Shown here one piece after another: positions 36,314 through 48,750 of a DNA stretch of 64,000 nucleotides. Location of the stretch: NCBI GenBank assembly GCA_021234155.1, contig JAJEKV010000002.1:44383203-44447202 (forward strand), given 5' to 3'. How positions within the stretch are numbered: the first letter of the stretch is position 1; each line of letters opens with the position of its first letter. Origin of the DNA: Isoetes taiwanensis (taxonomy: Eukaryota; Streptophyta; Lycopodiopsida; Isoetales; Isoetaceae). The notes beneath the pieces are model-generated. The model saw only the letters and a list, made by a program, of their open reading frames with translations, was not told the origin of the DNA and made no database searches. A program made the translations under genes and the position numbers.

Positions 36314-37653
36314 TTAATGGCGTTCTCCCTTAATGTAACTGGCGAGGTGCATATCTTTCTTCATTAAGGTTACCCTCTTGGCATGTACGACAGTGCAGGC
36401 TGTTGAGTCTTCAAAATGCTGCACCTGCCTTCTAGACAAGGAAAACTCTTTTTTCGATGACTTGGAAAACTAGATTCTCATCCGGCCACCATTTTGTCGT
36501 CCCAAATGGGATTGAAGGTAATTTTGTATAACTTCTTCAACAAACCGGGTCAATCCGGGGCGCTGGGAATAAGGACGCCGAAATTTGGTTTTTGCCTCGG
36601 ATCTCCCATTAATGCTGGATCGGCAAGGGACCTAAAGGCCTTCCTTTACGCTATTTGGCTTCTTTGGAGGAAATTTGTTTTTGTCTCGTGGCGGCTTGAG
36701 GGTCTACTTGGCCTTCGATGGCCGGCCCACCGGCGACAAAGGTGACCTTAATTATTCTCAATTATGCAGTAGGAGCTGTAAGTTTAACCCTTTTGTCTTC
36801 ATGAAAATTTGTACATTTTCAAGATTAATTTTCTCCGTAGAACCCGGATAGGGTCTATCATTAATGACTCCCCCGCGTGTCGAGGTGGCTTCTTGTTGTC
36901 CTTATTCTTCTCCCAAGTTGGGTATGGCAGGGGGCTCACCTGCTGACCTCACTCTCCCTCCTCTTGGCTGGCTGGTCCTCACCTTGGGGCTTAGAAGAAC
37001 TCCCACCTTCTAAGTTAGGGTGGAAGTCTTAGTCATCAGGGTCATCCAGAAACCCGAAGGCTGGTTGGTCGGCCGCTTCTGAGGGTCTTCTTAATTCTTC
37101 TCTTGGCTGCTCCCGTTCTTGCCCTTGAGCTTCTTCTTTCTTCGCCTCCTTTTCTTCCCTTCCTCTTCTTGTCGGCCCTTCTTCTTCTCTAAGGCCAGGC
37201 TCCTTCGCTTCGTGCTGGAATCCAAGCCGCGAAGTTCTTCCTCCTGAATGGTCGCGGGGGCTCGCCGGGAGTCGGTTCCCTGCTCTTCGTGTACCTTTGC
37301 CTCCTGCTCTCGCCTCGGCCTTATCTTGCTTCTCCTTCTCCATCTGCTCGAGTTCTATGGATTTTCGCTGCCGCTTTCCATTTCCTCGAAAGCACTTCCT
37401 TCACGAGGCCTCACAGTGCATCTCCTCTTGGTCTACCCGCTGGTCTAGATCCTCGGTCGATGATGTCGGGCAGGTTATCTTGTGCTCCCCGCTGGGATCC
37501 CTCTCCCCGGTGCTCCTCCCGAAATTGTTCCTCACTTGATGAAGGTTGGTCTCTCTCCGCAAGAAGACGCCTCAAGCATCTATGGCTGAGTCAAGGCCGG
37601 GCCATTTCGGCCTCCTTGAGGAAGCCGAAAGCAGTCTGCTTGGTTCTCGCCAT
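36314..37653 (-). pseudogene. Histone H3-like gene, copy B, fold disrupted
   Basis: The ATG at 37,653-37,651 again opens with MARTKQTA, and the last 34 or so codons (HFEDSTAC to GERH) equal copy A. The linker can be followed in several frames (EKEKQDKAE near 37,340; HEAKE near 37,220). The rest of the H3 fold, helix N to the start of helix 2, cannot be read because 36,420-36,860 is a mosaic sequence with no sensible frame. Whether this is mutation or consensus error is open. If the mosaic is artificial, the gene could match copy A. The TATA box is unchanged. Confidence 0.75.
36420..36860. other. Interleaved mosaic segment in copy B
   Basis: Against copy A this stretch keeps scattered H3-gene words (GTATAACTTCTT, GGGAATAAGG, GGCTTCTTTGGAGGA, GATAGGGTCTATCA). 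Inserted among them, in order, are words from 35,810-36,320 just downstream of the gene (CCAAATGGGATTG, GGTCAAT, AATTTGGTTTTTG, CTACTTGGCC, CAATTATGCA, CAAGATTAAT). It reads like two aligned sequences merged into one consensus. Confidence 0.7.
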
Positions 37654-37749
37654 GTTTTATGACTCGTCGACGGAGGTCGGGCGCCCAAAAAACCTCACAA
37701 AGCGGAGCAATTTTCTAAACAGAAAGCTACAAATGAGGGGGGTCTAGGT

Positions 37750-37759
37750 CTATTTATAG
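37750..37759 (-). promoter_or_regulatory. TATA box of the H3-like gene, copy B
   Basis: CTATAAATAG on the minus strand, 97 bases before the ATG, the same as in copy A. Confidence 0.68.
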
Positions 37760-37857
37760 TTGCGCAATTTTAGGTCAAATTCTAAGTTACTTTTTGATGT
37801 GCCAAGGCACCCACCGACCTATGATATATGCTTACTTCAGACTTTTCTAATCCATTG

Positions 37858-37922
37858 GTCTCACTTGGCGGTGGGAGGCAAAACCAATATTTGGTTTTGG
37901 GTCTGGGACAATACCATGAGAC
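37858..37922. repeat. Diverged hairpin unit 3, copy B
   Basis: The AAACCAATATTTGGTTT core lies between GTCTCACTTGG and GGGACAATACCATGAGAC. Same position relative to the H3-like promoter as 3,694-3,763. Confidence 0.72.
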
Positions 37923-37929
37923 ATTTGGC

Positions 37930-40029
37930 ATTTTTGACTAAATTATATGATTTCTAGGCATACTATGTTACGATGCCCAAAGATTGTCGGGCACACTTCA
38001 ATAACCTCTAAATGTTGGGAGCATGTTCTATGTTTTCAAACCGTGGAAAGGATTTTATGTTGTCTTCAATATGTATCTCACGGAACTTGTTAGGAGCATA
38101 TTTTATGTTGTCTTCAATTTGTGTCCCAACTTATTTCCTGAGCTTATTTAGCAAACATTTTCCACCTAGCTATTTGCATGTCTTTTAATTAATCAAAAAC
38201 ATAAACATACTTATTAGTTTGCACTCCAAGTAATCGCACAATATATTTAGAGATGTTTTGATGCCCAAGGAAAATATCAAATGGATACTCCTAACAATAG
38301 ATGGCAAAATTGTGAAGTGTAGTTCCAAGACATTTAATCTCAAGCTATGGATTCAAGGGCTTAAACATTCCCCAAAAAGGATGTGCTTGCTTGAGCATAT
38401 CCATAATGAAGACCGCAAATAATTGCAGTTCCGACTGCCAAATTTGCTTTGTTGGAGCGCAATATGTACTTAATGGATTCCGAAGGGAGAAATATTCTTC
38501 AAAAGGATGTGCTTGCTCAACTGAAATGTGATATTTGTAATGAAGACCACAAATTTCGAAAAGTAATGAAGACCACGTGATAATTGCAATTCCAAGTGTC
38601 ACATTTGCTTTGTATGTACTTCATTGAGCGCCTCTCCATCATCTATGTGAACTGGATAAGGGATGCAAATTTTCCATTCTTTGCAAAATTATACATTCAT
38701 GATGCCAAAATGCAAGAGACTTTAGTGGGCATTCCATGTGTTTGAAAATAAAGAGTGTGATAGTAATCAGAGAGTATTAATTGAAAAATGGCGATCTTTT
38801 ATGCATGAAATGTAATTCATTATAAGCACTTGTCATACTCATTTGTAAGTCAATGCATTTTAAGTTTTCAACCATTGTGATAATAATAAGTTCAATTCCC
38901 ATTTATAACTTTTTATTTTCGATTGTTATGCTTTTGTTATTTTTCTGTACCATTCATCACAAAGGCAAGATATAATGAAGAGCTAAAAAGTGATGTTTTG
39001 GTAATGCAGCTATAAGGGAGTCACAAAAGCTCAAATACATTGATGTAGCCTGTGCACTCGAGTGCTCAAAGTGCTATAGCCTTGTACTCCTTTATCTAAA
39101 AGCTACATGATGTACGGTTCTCATATTCACAATTGAATGCAACTTTGCTATTCCACTTCAACCTAGTAATTAATTTATTTTCAGAATACCTTATTGCCTT
39201 GCCTTCCTTTCCTTAATGTGCATGAATACAATATAAATTACCATCGCTCCATCTATATGTTGAAAAAGCATCAATATCAAACCTCGCATTATAATATCAA
39301 AGCCATTGCATCCTTTTAGGGGAAGACACTAATACAAAACAACAAATGAGCACCTTTGCATGAGAAATTGCATCTTCTTAACCTCAAGCTAGAAACCACC
39401 CTCAGAGTGATGCTAAAAAATGACCGGGTCGAGAATTGAAAAAAAAAATTATGGAATAACAACTTTGAATCTAACTAAAGGTGAACAAAAAGCATAATGT
39501 AATTATATAAATCTCCAACCTCCTCAGATAGCTTTGGAAAGGTTAAGAAATCTAAAGAACACTTATGGGATCAGGGGGCCGACGCCCCCTTTAGCTTTCT
39601 TCCCGGGAATGCGGCCTAAGGCATAAACAAATTGGCCGGAAAGTTTATGTTTGCGCTTTCAAACCCCGTTGAGAACTCGTGAACATCGACAGTAAATTAA
39701 ACAGAGTGTTGCATCACCCCGCTTCAAAGATTCCCTTTAAAAACACCAAGTTTCTAAAATAAGCCTTTTTGATAGTTGTTGAGAATTTCTAGAGGTTCGT
39801 GATTTTTTTTCATGCCATTTTGGCCCATCATTAGATCTAAAACTTTGTACTTATGAAACGTAAATCATAAAAAATAGCTTAAATTTGCATAGACTTGAAG
39901 AGATCGAAAGCATTACAAAAACAAGCAATTTAATAGAAAGGAAAAAAAAAAGTACTATGTTTTAATAAATTGTTGTACATCAATATTGAAGATTCATTGT
40001 AATAAATAATGATTATTTTAATATGCGAG
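37930..40029. other. AT-rich intergenic stretch, no gene seen, copy B
   Basis: Counterpart of 3,790-5,877, including the doubled segment with GGATGTGCTTGCT words. No coding region supported. Confidence 0.6.
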
Positions 40030-42640
40030 TCAAAGATCTACATCATAGTCCTCCTCATTCTTTTTGCTGCTCATCCATCTCGCCCTTTCGTGCTCTATCC
40101 GCCTCCTTTGCTGGAGACTTGAGTTTTGTATCCTCCTTGTCCTCTGGAATGGTAGCTAAAGCTACTTTAAGCTCGCAAAGGTTGCCTCATCGCCCAGTGA
40201 GTCGGAGAATGGAGGTCAGATCTCCTCGAGGACGTTAGTTTAGCATAATCAGATGAAGACTTGGCCCCTAGCTCTTGATGTTCATCCGTAAAGTAGGTAA
40301 GGCGGCCGGCCTCATCTTCACAAAATTAACAAAGATCCTTATCAATATCCACGGCCATGGCTATGGCCCTTCTTAAGTGCACATGCGATAGTAGTACAGA
40401 ACCCAGAAAGCATCATATTCCGCCTCGGACGCCGAACATGTCCGTGAGATGGTTGATGAGCTTTTGTGGTTTCGGTAGTGATTCACAATCCCCGCCTTTG
40501 TGCGCTTGGGTCCCGCATTTCGTAACACCGCTGGAAACTCAAGGACGCTTTGAGAAGTTTTGACAGCGGCAGCGTTGTTGAAGTGTTCCATGGTCCTCTT
40601 CCCATCAAAACTCCAATAAGCTACATGAAGGTACTCTACCTTGCTAAGCAACCTTGGTCCTCCACCATGGTAGTTGATGTTCGCTTTGTACCTAGTAAAA
40701 CATTTAAAGTGATGTTTACTTAGCAAAAACAAGAACACACTTCAAAACCGTAGGGGAAATACTATTCCGAATACACCACGTGAATCAAAGAGAAAAGTAA
40801 CCGATTCGGAATAAGACTTACCGCACAAGGTTTTCATATCCCTGCCTGAATCGAGAACCAAAGTGGTTTTGAAAGCCGATTCTACCAAGCCGATCGCATG
40901 CTCGAATGGAAAGTAACTAAACGCCAATGTTTAGCCATTGTGATCCGCTTTTGATTCCATCAATAAAAGCATTAAACTCTAAAAATTTGAAGGGCTGGTC
41001 GTCATATCCGCCGCCTTTAAGCTTAAACCCGAGGGAAGATCAGCTAATAACCAAAGTGAAGTCCTCCGTGGCTTTAACCGTTCGGACTAGGTTCGTGTAA
41101 TCACCATGAATGATTGAATATAAATTGTTTTGATCAAACATGTAATCTCTCGTAGTCGGATGGTTCTAACTCAATAGTTCTTCTTTTCAAATTTAATCCA
41201 CCACTCTTCCCGCGGGGTCGTTTTAACCAAATGCATGAAGCCCGGGAAGGTCTTTGTTTTTCTTTTTGCTCGAGAAAAAACATGACAACAACCGTAAGGA
41301 GATCGTGGTGTGCAAAGGCGCAGTAATGTTGAGAGTACTTACCCAGCCCTCAAAATTTGGTGCATATTGCACACCCCGGCCGAAGTGGCTGGCTGGTGGT
41401 AGAGTTCCTTGCACCTTTCCCATGTCTCTACGCTTAGCGAATGCTCCATCAAACATGTTTGACATGTTATGACGCTCTTTTGGCCGCAAGACGTTAAGGA
41501 AACAATGAGTAAAAAAAAAGTAAGAAACAAGGCAAAGAAGAAGAAAACAAATAAAAGTCAAGCTAAATGTATTCTTGGAATACAACCGGTTAACTGGGTG
41601 ATGTTACCTCGAAAACAAAAATGCATTGTGTATCCGAATACACATTGCTTCTCTGAAGAAAGCAATGTGTATTCGGAATACACAATACTTTTTTAGAAGA
41701 GGATGTGTATTCCGTATCACACATGGCTTCCTTTACATAGGCAATGTGTATTCCGAATACACATTGCTTGTCTCTAGAAAAGCATTGTGTATTCCGAATA
41801 CACAAAGGCCCAAGTGAAGAAAGGTATGTGTATTCGGAATACACTATCTACCCCGATGTTTTTGGGACTCTAACGCCCAAAGAGTAAAGTTTGTGGCGTA
41901 GATCTTACTTGTGCAATTCCTTTGACATTTCTTCTAGGCTAAACTCCTTGTCAACAACTTTTTGGAGAAGCCTTCCAAAATCTCCGGGTGGCGTGGGAGA
42001 AGTTCCCCGCATTTCCCTCCCAGAATAATGGTCATTTCTTTTTTTTTGGGCACGTCCGAGGTTTTTTCTTGGCTGTCTCCCTTGCCCTTGCTCTTTAACC
42101 CCTCGCCGAACATTGTGAATATCCGGTCCCGAGTTCCCAAATCTGTTCAAGCAGATTTCACGCCAAATAGTTGGTTTGCTATTCCGAATACATTTTGTGC
42201 TTACCTTGCTATCTCTAAAAGCTAACTGGAACCAGTTTGTCGGGGAATAAGAGATCGCCTTTTATTGGCCTCGGCCATATTTCGTGCAAAGATTCAATGG
42301 CACACGCCCTTTAAGCTCCAAGGAAAACGGGCCGGCTTTTTAAGGTCCTCACCGTGACTTTTCCTTGAAAATTACATACTCCCCCGGCATAAACCGGATC
42401 TTGTCGACAAAGCTCATCTTTAGTTTGTACTCGTTGTCGCAAGATTGTGGGTGTTGGCAACGATTTTTTGCTTCTTCATCCTCAGAAGACCACAAAAGAG
42501 ACAAATACAGAGGGACTGAGAGGTACCTCGGTTCTTCTTTTCTTTGTAAAGTTGCCTTCTTGCCTTGAAGCTATGATTCCTCCCAAGACGTAGTCGATTT
42601 CACTACAAATGAAGACGACTTCGCAAAGATCTACTCCTCT
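40030..42640 (-). CDS. Beta-class N6/N4 DNA methyltransferase-like gene, spliced, copy B
   Basis: Same gene as 5,878-8,448. The target-domain-like segment KANINYHGGGPRLLSKVEYL is open here for a longer way (40,738-40,373), and LAFSYFPFEHAIGLVESAFK (40,927 on) is readable. The SAM-binding motif is clearer in copy A; here it appears in two frames (a GFCTTIACALKK word). The catalytic-motif region near 41,020-41,050 has a frame break at a CAG word where copy A reads DLPHG. The C-terminus EEDYDVDL and its TGA are unchanged. The upstream exon with FGRLLQKVVDKEFSLEEMSK (about 42,000-41,908) ends at a GTAAGATC donor. No ATG matches the start proposed for copy A, so the 5' end is uncertain. Activity would require a correct reading of both motifs. 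Confidence 0.75.
41566..41845. repeat. Array of 17-bp palindromes, copy B (cleaner)
   Basis: About seven copies of GTGTATTC-(C/G)-GAATACAC in 280 bp, several perfect, with single copies outside near 40,768, 40,803 and 42,181. They alternate with AAGCAATG and TTGCTTCTCT spacers. The array lies in the intron between the EEMSKELHK exon and the NMSNMFDG exon of the methyltransferase-like gene. Confidence 0.92.
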
Positions 42641-45550
42641 TCACACAAACGTGACACATGGGTTTGCGTAATTTCACCGCTATAAGAGAGATGTTCGATC
42701 GAACTCCCCGTGGAAGACGCTTACAACAACTTTCATTTGGCACATCATATGCCGCCCATCTCCTTCATTCAACACTGCACCTCCGCCTTTTCCGGGTACA
42801 GCTTCACGTGGTTTGTTCTCCTCTACAAGCACACCACTAAGGGCAGAGGAGGTCACTCCCAGAGTAGAACTCTCTTCAGAAGATGAAGACACCAATGAAG
42901 TGCAACGAGATTACATGTTCTCTAGCCACCCACCAAAAATTCAAGGTGGATTATGGTGTGAGAGCATGCTCCTCAGAAGAAGAAGAAACCTTATGGACGA
43001 GCATAAAATGAGAAGACTTTTAAGAAGTAAATGCTGCTCATTGGGTTGCATCAACAAATTTAACATGTCTAAATTACGAGCAATTAGAGACAACTACAGT
43101 TCAATGACATTGGCTGACCAGAATGCCTACTTGGCCTATCATGTAAGGCTGCAGACCGCAACACCTTCTTGCACTACATTAACCGGCCAAGAAGTTTGCC
43201 GAAATGCTTTATGGTTGTCCACCGCTTAGGGACTACCGTAATGTCTAGAATACACAAAAGATCGGACAAAAATCCAGCAATTGATGATCATTGTGGACCA
43301 AGAAGACTTGTAACCATGCATGCCCTTGTCGGGCCGTGGTCATGGATGGAGAAATATTTTAGAGAAACATGTGAGAAGTGCCTAACAGAACATGTATCAT
43401 TTAACCGATAACATCACCAAAAAGATGTTTTAATGAGTACAAAGAGACTTGCACTCAACTTCAAAGACATCTCTTACTCACACTTCACCGATTGTGGAAA
43501 AGTGAATTCGGGTTTAGTGAAAATTCGAGGAGACACCGTAATGTCCGGGTAATTGCAACTAAAGGGTGGATACAAAAAAGGCCCATATTTTACATTTACG
43601 TAGGCAATATGTGGTATGATGTAAGGTAGATGCATGGCCAACGCTTTTACATTTAATGTAAACAATATGTAGAACCTAACATCATGTAGAACGTCATGGA
43701 ATAGGGATGTCATGCAAACCTATTCCCCCCTCCCTAACTACACTAACCCTTTATACGTGTTTATTACATTATACAATAAATATGAGACACCCTTACGTGC
43801 AATTACCCCGTTTGCTTGCTCAAGGTGTGCGTAATTAAAAAGTCAAAGAGAAACCGCAAAGACGTAAGTCGAAGAAGTAAGCTCATGTTCTTCAAACTCT
43901 CACTTGTTTTAAAAAATGCTTTGACCTTATTTCTTCTACGATATTGTGCAAATGTAACCTTGCCGGACATCGTGAACAACAAGCGCCAGAGAGAAGAAAG
44001 CTTGCCAAACACGTAAAAAAAGCTCTTGAACGTCCGCCGCAATATATGTCTGTTAGATTGATGGAATGGACCAAAAAAAAAACTACTCTACCACATTTTT
44101 GAACATTCCTAAAGATGTGCGTGAGGAATGTTTTGTTAAGGTCCACCTTGTAGGAGCTATGGTCTTCAAAGGAAGTCTAAAGTGCAAAGTATTTTGACAT
44201 ATCCAAACTTGTATGGTGACCCGAACCTCACAATTACAATTTTAACCAGGTCCCGCGGCGAGCAAGAGCAATTACCACCGCTGCTTTACCCCAAGAACTT
44301 GACAATACTACAAGGAGAACAAGAATCAAACACTCTTTGCATTGTGCTATGTTAGTGGAGCTAGGGATCTTTAGAAAAGTGAAGCTCGGTTTTTACTTGT
44401 AGGCCACACTCATGATCAGATTGACCAGATGTTCAAAGAGATTTTCTCATAGTTTTAGAAGGAAGAAGGCTTTCTCCTTCCTACATTAGTTCGAATTATT
44501 GAAGATTCTTACACTCCCACTCCAGTTGATCGATCTTCTTAAAGAGACGCCGATTTCGAGAGAGTTTGTTTTTCTTAACGCTCGCAGAGAACAAGTCGCG
44601 GAACTAGTTGAATGATCTCACCTTTCAACATCACATCAAGTTCTACTTGAAGGATGGCCAGAGTTTCTTACAGGGGAAAAAGTATACCACAACTAAGGAC
44701 TGGAGTCCACAAGAGGGATTACGCTTCCTTAAATATATTCCAGACACTTCCTTCATAGAACGTGCTGAACAACTTCCTCTCAAAAATCCTAAGGAGTCCA
44801 AGCAGAAGAAAAGTACCCCAGAGTCATCCTTAAAAGCCATTGAAAATGGAATTTCCTCAGTTTTAAGTACTTCTTAGAAGAAGATCGGATGTGGTGGAGT
44901 AATTTCTTTCTCGAACAGAAAATTGTTGTGAAAAATATAGCTCTAAGACAGTTGCAAGAACCATTTCGATGGCCTAACACCTTCCATCAACCCCAGCACC
45001 AAGCAGGTCCAAGCAGTGCTACATTAGCACCTGCAGAGAAGAAGATGAGGATCGAGTCATGTACCTCGGACCAAGACGCAGAATGAACCTCAAGGTAATA
45101 TCACGTAAATTTGCAAGGGTATGCTAATTGCTCTTCCAACTAAGGAGGATGACAAAGGTCGACCTTTCTGGATAGCAAAAGTGCTTGACACCATCAAGGA
45201 GGAAGGCTTAGTCACTAAACTCAAGATTCATTGGCTTGCAACACGATCAGAAAATGCTTTTGAAGGTAGATATGAGTTAGAAATGAGAAGCCAAGGAAAA
45301 GGAAGAAAGTCCAAGAAGGTGGGTTGTAGGGATGAGCTGATCCTTAATGACGGACTATATTGTGCTATGATTTTAAATTGAAATCGACAATCGCCTCACT
45401 TGAGAGGACTATCAATTTGCTTAAAAAAAAGCTTGTAATTACGAAGAAGAGGATGAAGAAGGTGGTGGCAATGCTACACCATCTGTTGATAGTGATGAGG
45501 AAGATAACTCAAGCACTTCCTCTAGTGACAAAGATGGAAAAAAAGTGATT
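42609..45550 (+). CDS. DDE transposase-like protein (DUF7869-type), copy B, frameshifted
   Basis: Counterpart of 8,430-11,377. The N-terminal half is better here: an open frame over 42,813-43,229 holds VELSSEDEDTNEVQRDYMFS, the Cys pair KCCSLGC and an ADQNAYLAYHVRLQ segment. DDHCGPRRLVTMHAL and WMEKYFRETCEKC follow at about 43,270-43,400. The second and third acidic blocks (LTILQGEQE-shifted and VGHTHDQIDQMF) are split by indels that copy A lacks, so each copy reads best where the other is broken. The C-terminal domain LPTKEDDKGRPFWIAKVL starts at 45,130. The end is uncertain: copy A stops at SEKSD, here the frame runs on to a lysine-rich extension. Confidence 0.7.
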
Positions 45551-45782
45551 GACCAAAAAGGGTACAAGGCTTCTTTAAATCGAAATCTTTTTTTCTTCAA
45601 AAAAAAAAAAAAAAAACTTACATAGTCATAAAGTATACTATCGTAGTATACTATTCAAAGATAGTGTCATTTACACATTCCTTATGATAGGAAATGTGAA
45701 CACAAATGTGAACAAAAGATATATATATAAGCTTGTTACATAGTTCATCTTGCAAAATCAGATACTCAGACTCATGATCAGC

Positions 45783-46790
45783 TCAGAAATCAGAGGACTG
45801 CTGGCTGATACGTTCTTTTGGATTGGCATCACAATGCATGACCAAAGCATCTATTAGAAATTGTCGCCGTGATGGGCGTATTCATGAGAGAACCATTTAG
45901 ATGTAATGCGTGACATCCATAAATAAGGTTAGAAATATTTAAAGGAACATGAGATGCAATACATACAAGGGAAGGCATACAACTTACTTCCATATCTCTA
46001 CCAGAGACAAGAGCTTCAACATATTTGTGCATAAATCCCATCACATACAACCCACATGATGTTAAATCGGGCTGCTGTGGCACCTCTACTTGCTGAATCC
46101 GATTAACATTATTTCTCTTCATGAAATCGACGCCTCTAGATACTTGACCGATCGATGTGGTTAACATTTGTGTGTGCAGCCTACATATCACGAAATTTAG
46201 CAGACCGAATTAGCGAAGAAAAGCAAAGCAACAACTTAAAGTATTACATACCCTTTGATTGCTTTTCGTTCGTCGATAACCTGTAAGAGGATTCAAGACG
46301 TGAATTCCTGGTGCAGGTAGGATCTTGGAATCAGATGGTGCGAGCGTAAAAACAGCCAGCACAAAATGGTCATTCTCAAGGATAGGTGCAAGGATATGAT
46401 GGCATTTAGCTACCACAATCCCCTTCATCCCTGATTTCACTATTTCAATGACATTCAGTGATCCTTCAGCTGATTCACCCTTTCTTTTGTTGCTGGTAGC
46501 TTCTCTAAACCTTATATAGTTGTAAAGGAGGATAAAAAAGATTTTGCTCTTCCACTCGAAGGCAATGTCTCATACAAGCACCGGATTATATTAAGATTAA
46601 CATTAGAGACAAGGAATAGCAACAAATACATTTCGGTTACAACCAGGGTTATTACTCCGCCATAAAGATCCACTAAGCGGCTACTCATTTTAGAGTTAGT
46701 TGCACATAAAATTGCTATGTCAGATGCAACCACTTTCATTTCAGCCGGCGGACAGTTCTTGAATGGCGTGAATTCCATAAGTTTATCCTT
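45783..46790 (-). CDS. Ulp1/SENP-like C48 cysteine protease, spliced, copy B
   Basis: Same gene as 11,618-12,610, with better frames. A first exon opens MEFTPFKNCPPAEMKVVASD (46,778 on). The His exon reads HHILAPILENDHFVLAVF and then IHVLNPL, where Ulp1 proteases have their Asp (here Asn). The Cys exon (46,191 to about 45,990) reads QVEVPQQPDLTSCGLYVMGF and HKYVEALVSGRDME before a GTAAGTTG donor. A final exon ends at a TGA at 45,785-45,783. The Gln-Cys oxyanion arrangement is intact. It is convergent with the transposase gene. The Asp to Asn change, if real, may impair proteolysis; the position is close to a CTG word and should not be trusted alone. Confidence 0.84.
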
Positions 46791-46816
46791 GTCATCATTT
46801 CTGTTGTCAGATCCAA

Positions 46817-47100
46817 GATGTTAGTGTCATATTAACAATTGATCCATGACAATAAAGCATAAATTGATACCTTCCAATCTCTGTTTCCAGTGGTTTAGAC
46901 CTGCAAAACGAGTAAAATATAATAAGCTACTGAAGTATAAGTAAGTCACAACTTCCTGTTTAAGTAAGTCAATGTTAGTGTCATATTAACAATTGATCCA
47001 TGACAATAAAGCATAATTTGATACCTTCCAATCTCTGTTTCCAGTGGTTTAGACCTGCAAAACGAGTAAAATATAATAAGCTACTGAAGTATAAGTAAGT
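46817..47100. repeat. Two-unit tandem repeat, about 156 bp, copy B
   Basis: Counterpart of 12,629-12,915; the units begin at GTTAGTGTCATATTAACAAT. Confidence 0.85.
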
Positions 47101-47104
47101 CAAT

Positions 47105-48750
47105 TGTGACGTTCCACATATTTATACGCATATTTAAGTATAAATACATGACACGTCACTATGGATAATTAATGGCACATTAATTAGTCATAAGCTAGGG
47201 TTAGCTATGTTAATAATTAAATTATAAAGGTGGAAACCTAACCCAAAACCCTAATTCGAATTTAGGGCTTATCCTAATATTAAAAAGGGCTAAAATACCA
47301 AATTAGCTAATTATTGACATGCCACCTGGCCCAAATCGATTGGGCAAGGTAGGGTTTCTATTTTGGACACCTAAATTAGGGCTTTTGTGCCCCAATTCGA
47401 ATTGGGAGCAATTGGGGATGGAGGAGGAGGAGCAGCAGCCAGGCACCCTTCAGCAAATCGAGATGGAGCCATCCCAAGCCCGATTCGACGGTTAGTCTAT
47501 AGCTTAGCTGTGTTATCTGTAGGGTAGCGCCCCTGTTGGGAACTTGTTGTGTGTATTTCTTCTATTTCTCTGTGTTCTCTATGCTTTACCTATAGGAACT
47601 AACCCTTGATTGTAAAGGTAAGTTCTCTTTATATTCTGATTCTGGGTTTGCTCTTAAAGGATGGATTGATAGTTCTTTGCATAGTATTACTCTGGAAATG
47701 GGGGAATTAAGGGGGGTAGAGACCTCTGAGCCATGATAGTAGGATGCTCCTAGGTAGATCCATGTACTTCCCATTAGATGCGGCCTGTGCACAAGAGCCC
47801 ACCGAGTCGTGGATGCTATGGAGTGACTTAGCACCAAATAAGGGACACAGTGGTGAAGCGGGGGTGGGGTCTTTAACCTAACATAAAAGGCTCCCTGAGA
47901 CTCCCTACACAGTGGACTAGGCCTAATAGCCGCCAAGTGAGCTAGGCGCCGATCCGGGCCGTATGGGTCCGACAGTCCCCTGCGGGTACAGGTGTGACCC
48001 GCATGGGGCATCCTCGTACTTTGAGTAGATTTAGGGCGCAGTAAGCTGGTGCACAGATGCGCGGGTCAGCCGGGATGCGGCACGTATTCTCTAGTCCACC
48101 CATGGAACCATGTGATCCCGGAAGGGGACACTTCCCCACCTGCCTCATCTGGACGGGCTTCATGAACCCCTGTGGTAGGCTCGTAGGGTGATACCTTGAG
48201 TCCGCGTGTCCGGAAGGCTATAGTGACGCGCCATAGCATGATTCGACTCATCCGCAAAGTGTGCAAGGAGGGGCGGATGGAGTGGACAACCCTAGCCAAT
48301 GTTCTATGCCGCCTAACGCCATGTCAAGATTCTGGTCTGCTGATCTCTTGAGACCCAGTCGGTCGATCCTCACCGGAGTCCGAGGGGGTAGAACCATGGG
48401 TTTGGGGTGTTTTCCTTTAGTATTAAATGCATATCCTTTGTTGTTGTCACTTGATGGATGTGCCACCCCCGTGGTGGTAAATTATGATATGATTATGATG
48501 TGTGCTAACCTTATATTCACGCCATGACGTAGGAGCCCCATTGAAGGCGTAATTTAATGACCCCCTGTGTCCTTCACTTGAGCATCTTGTCATAGATGGC
48601 CCGAAGTTAGACGGAGGGCCCTGCGCCGTGGCGAAGTTGGTCGCCATGGGAGGGGAAAGTCCTCGCATGTATATCGTCCGAGGGTCGTATATGTTCGTGG
48701 AGCGTCACGGTGGTATCGAGCCATGATTACGGTTGGCCGGAATCATAGCA
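47105..48750. mobile_element. Possible solo LTR, copy B
   Basis: Counterpart of 12,917-14,560, starting TGTGACGTTCC. The same doubts apply to the ends and to the identity. Confidence 0.3.

Noticed and set aside
41566-41845. CRISPR array
   Set aside because: Repeats are 17-bp palindromes with irregular short spacers inside a plant intron; no cas genes, and the host is eukaryotic.
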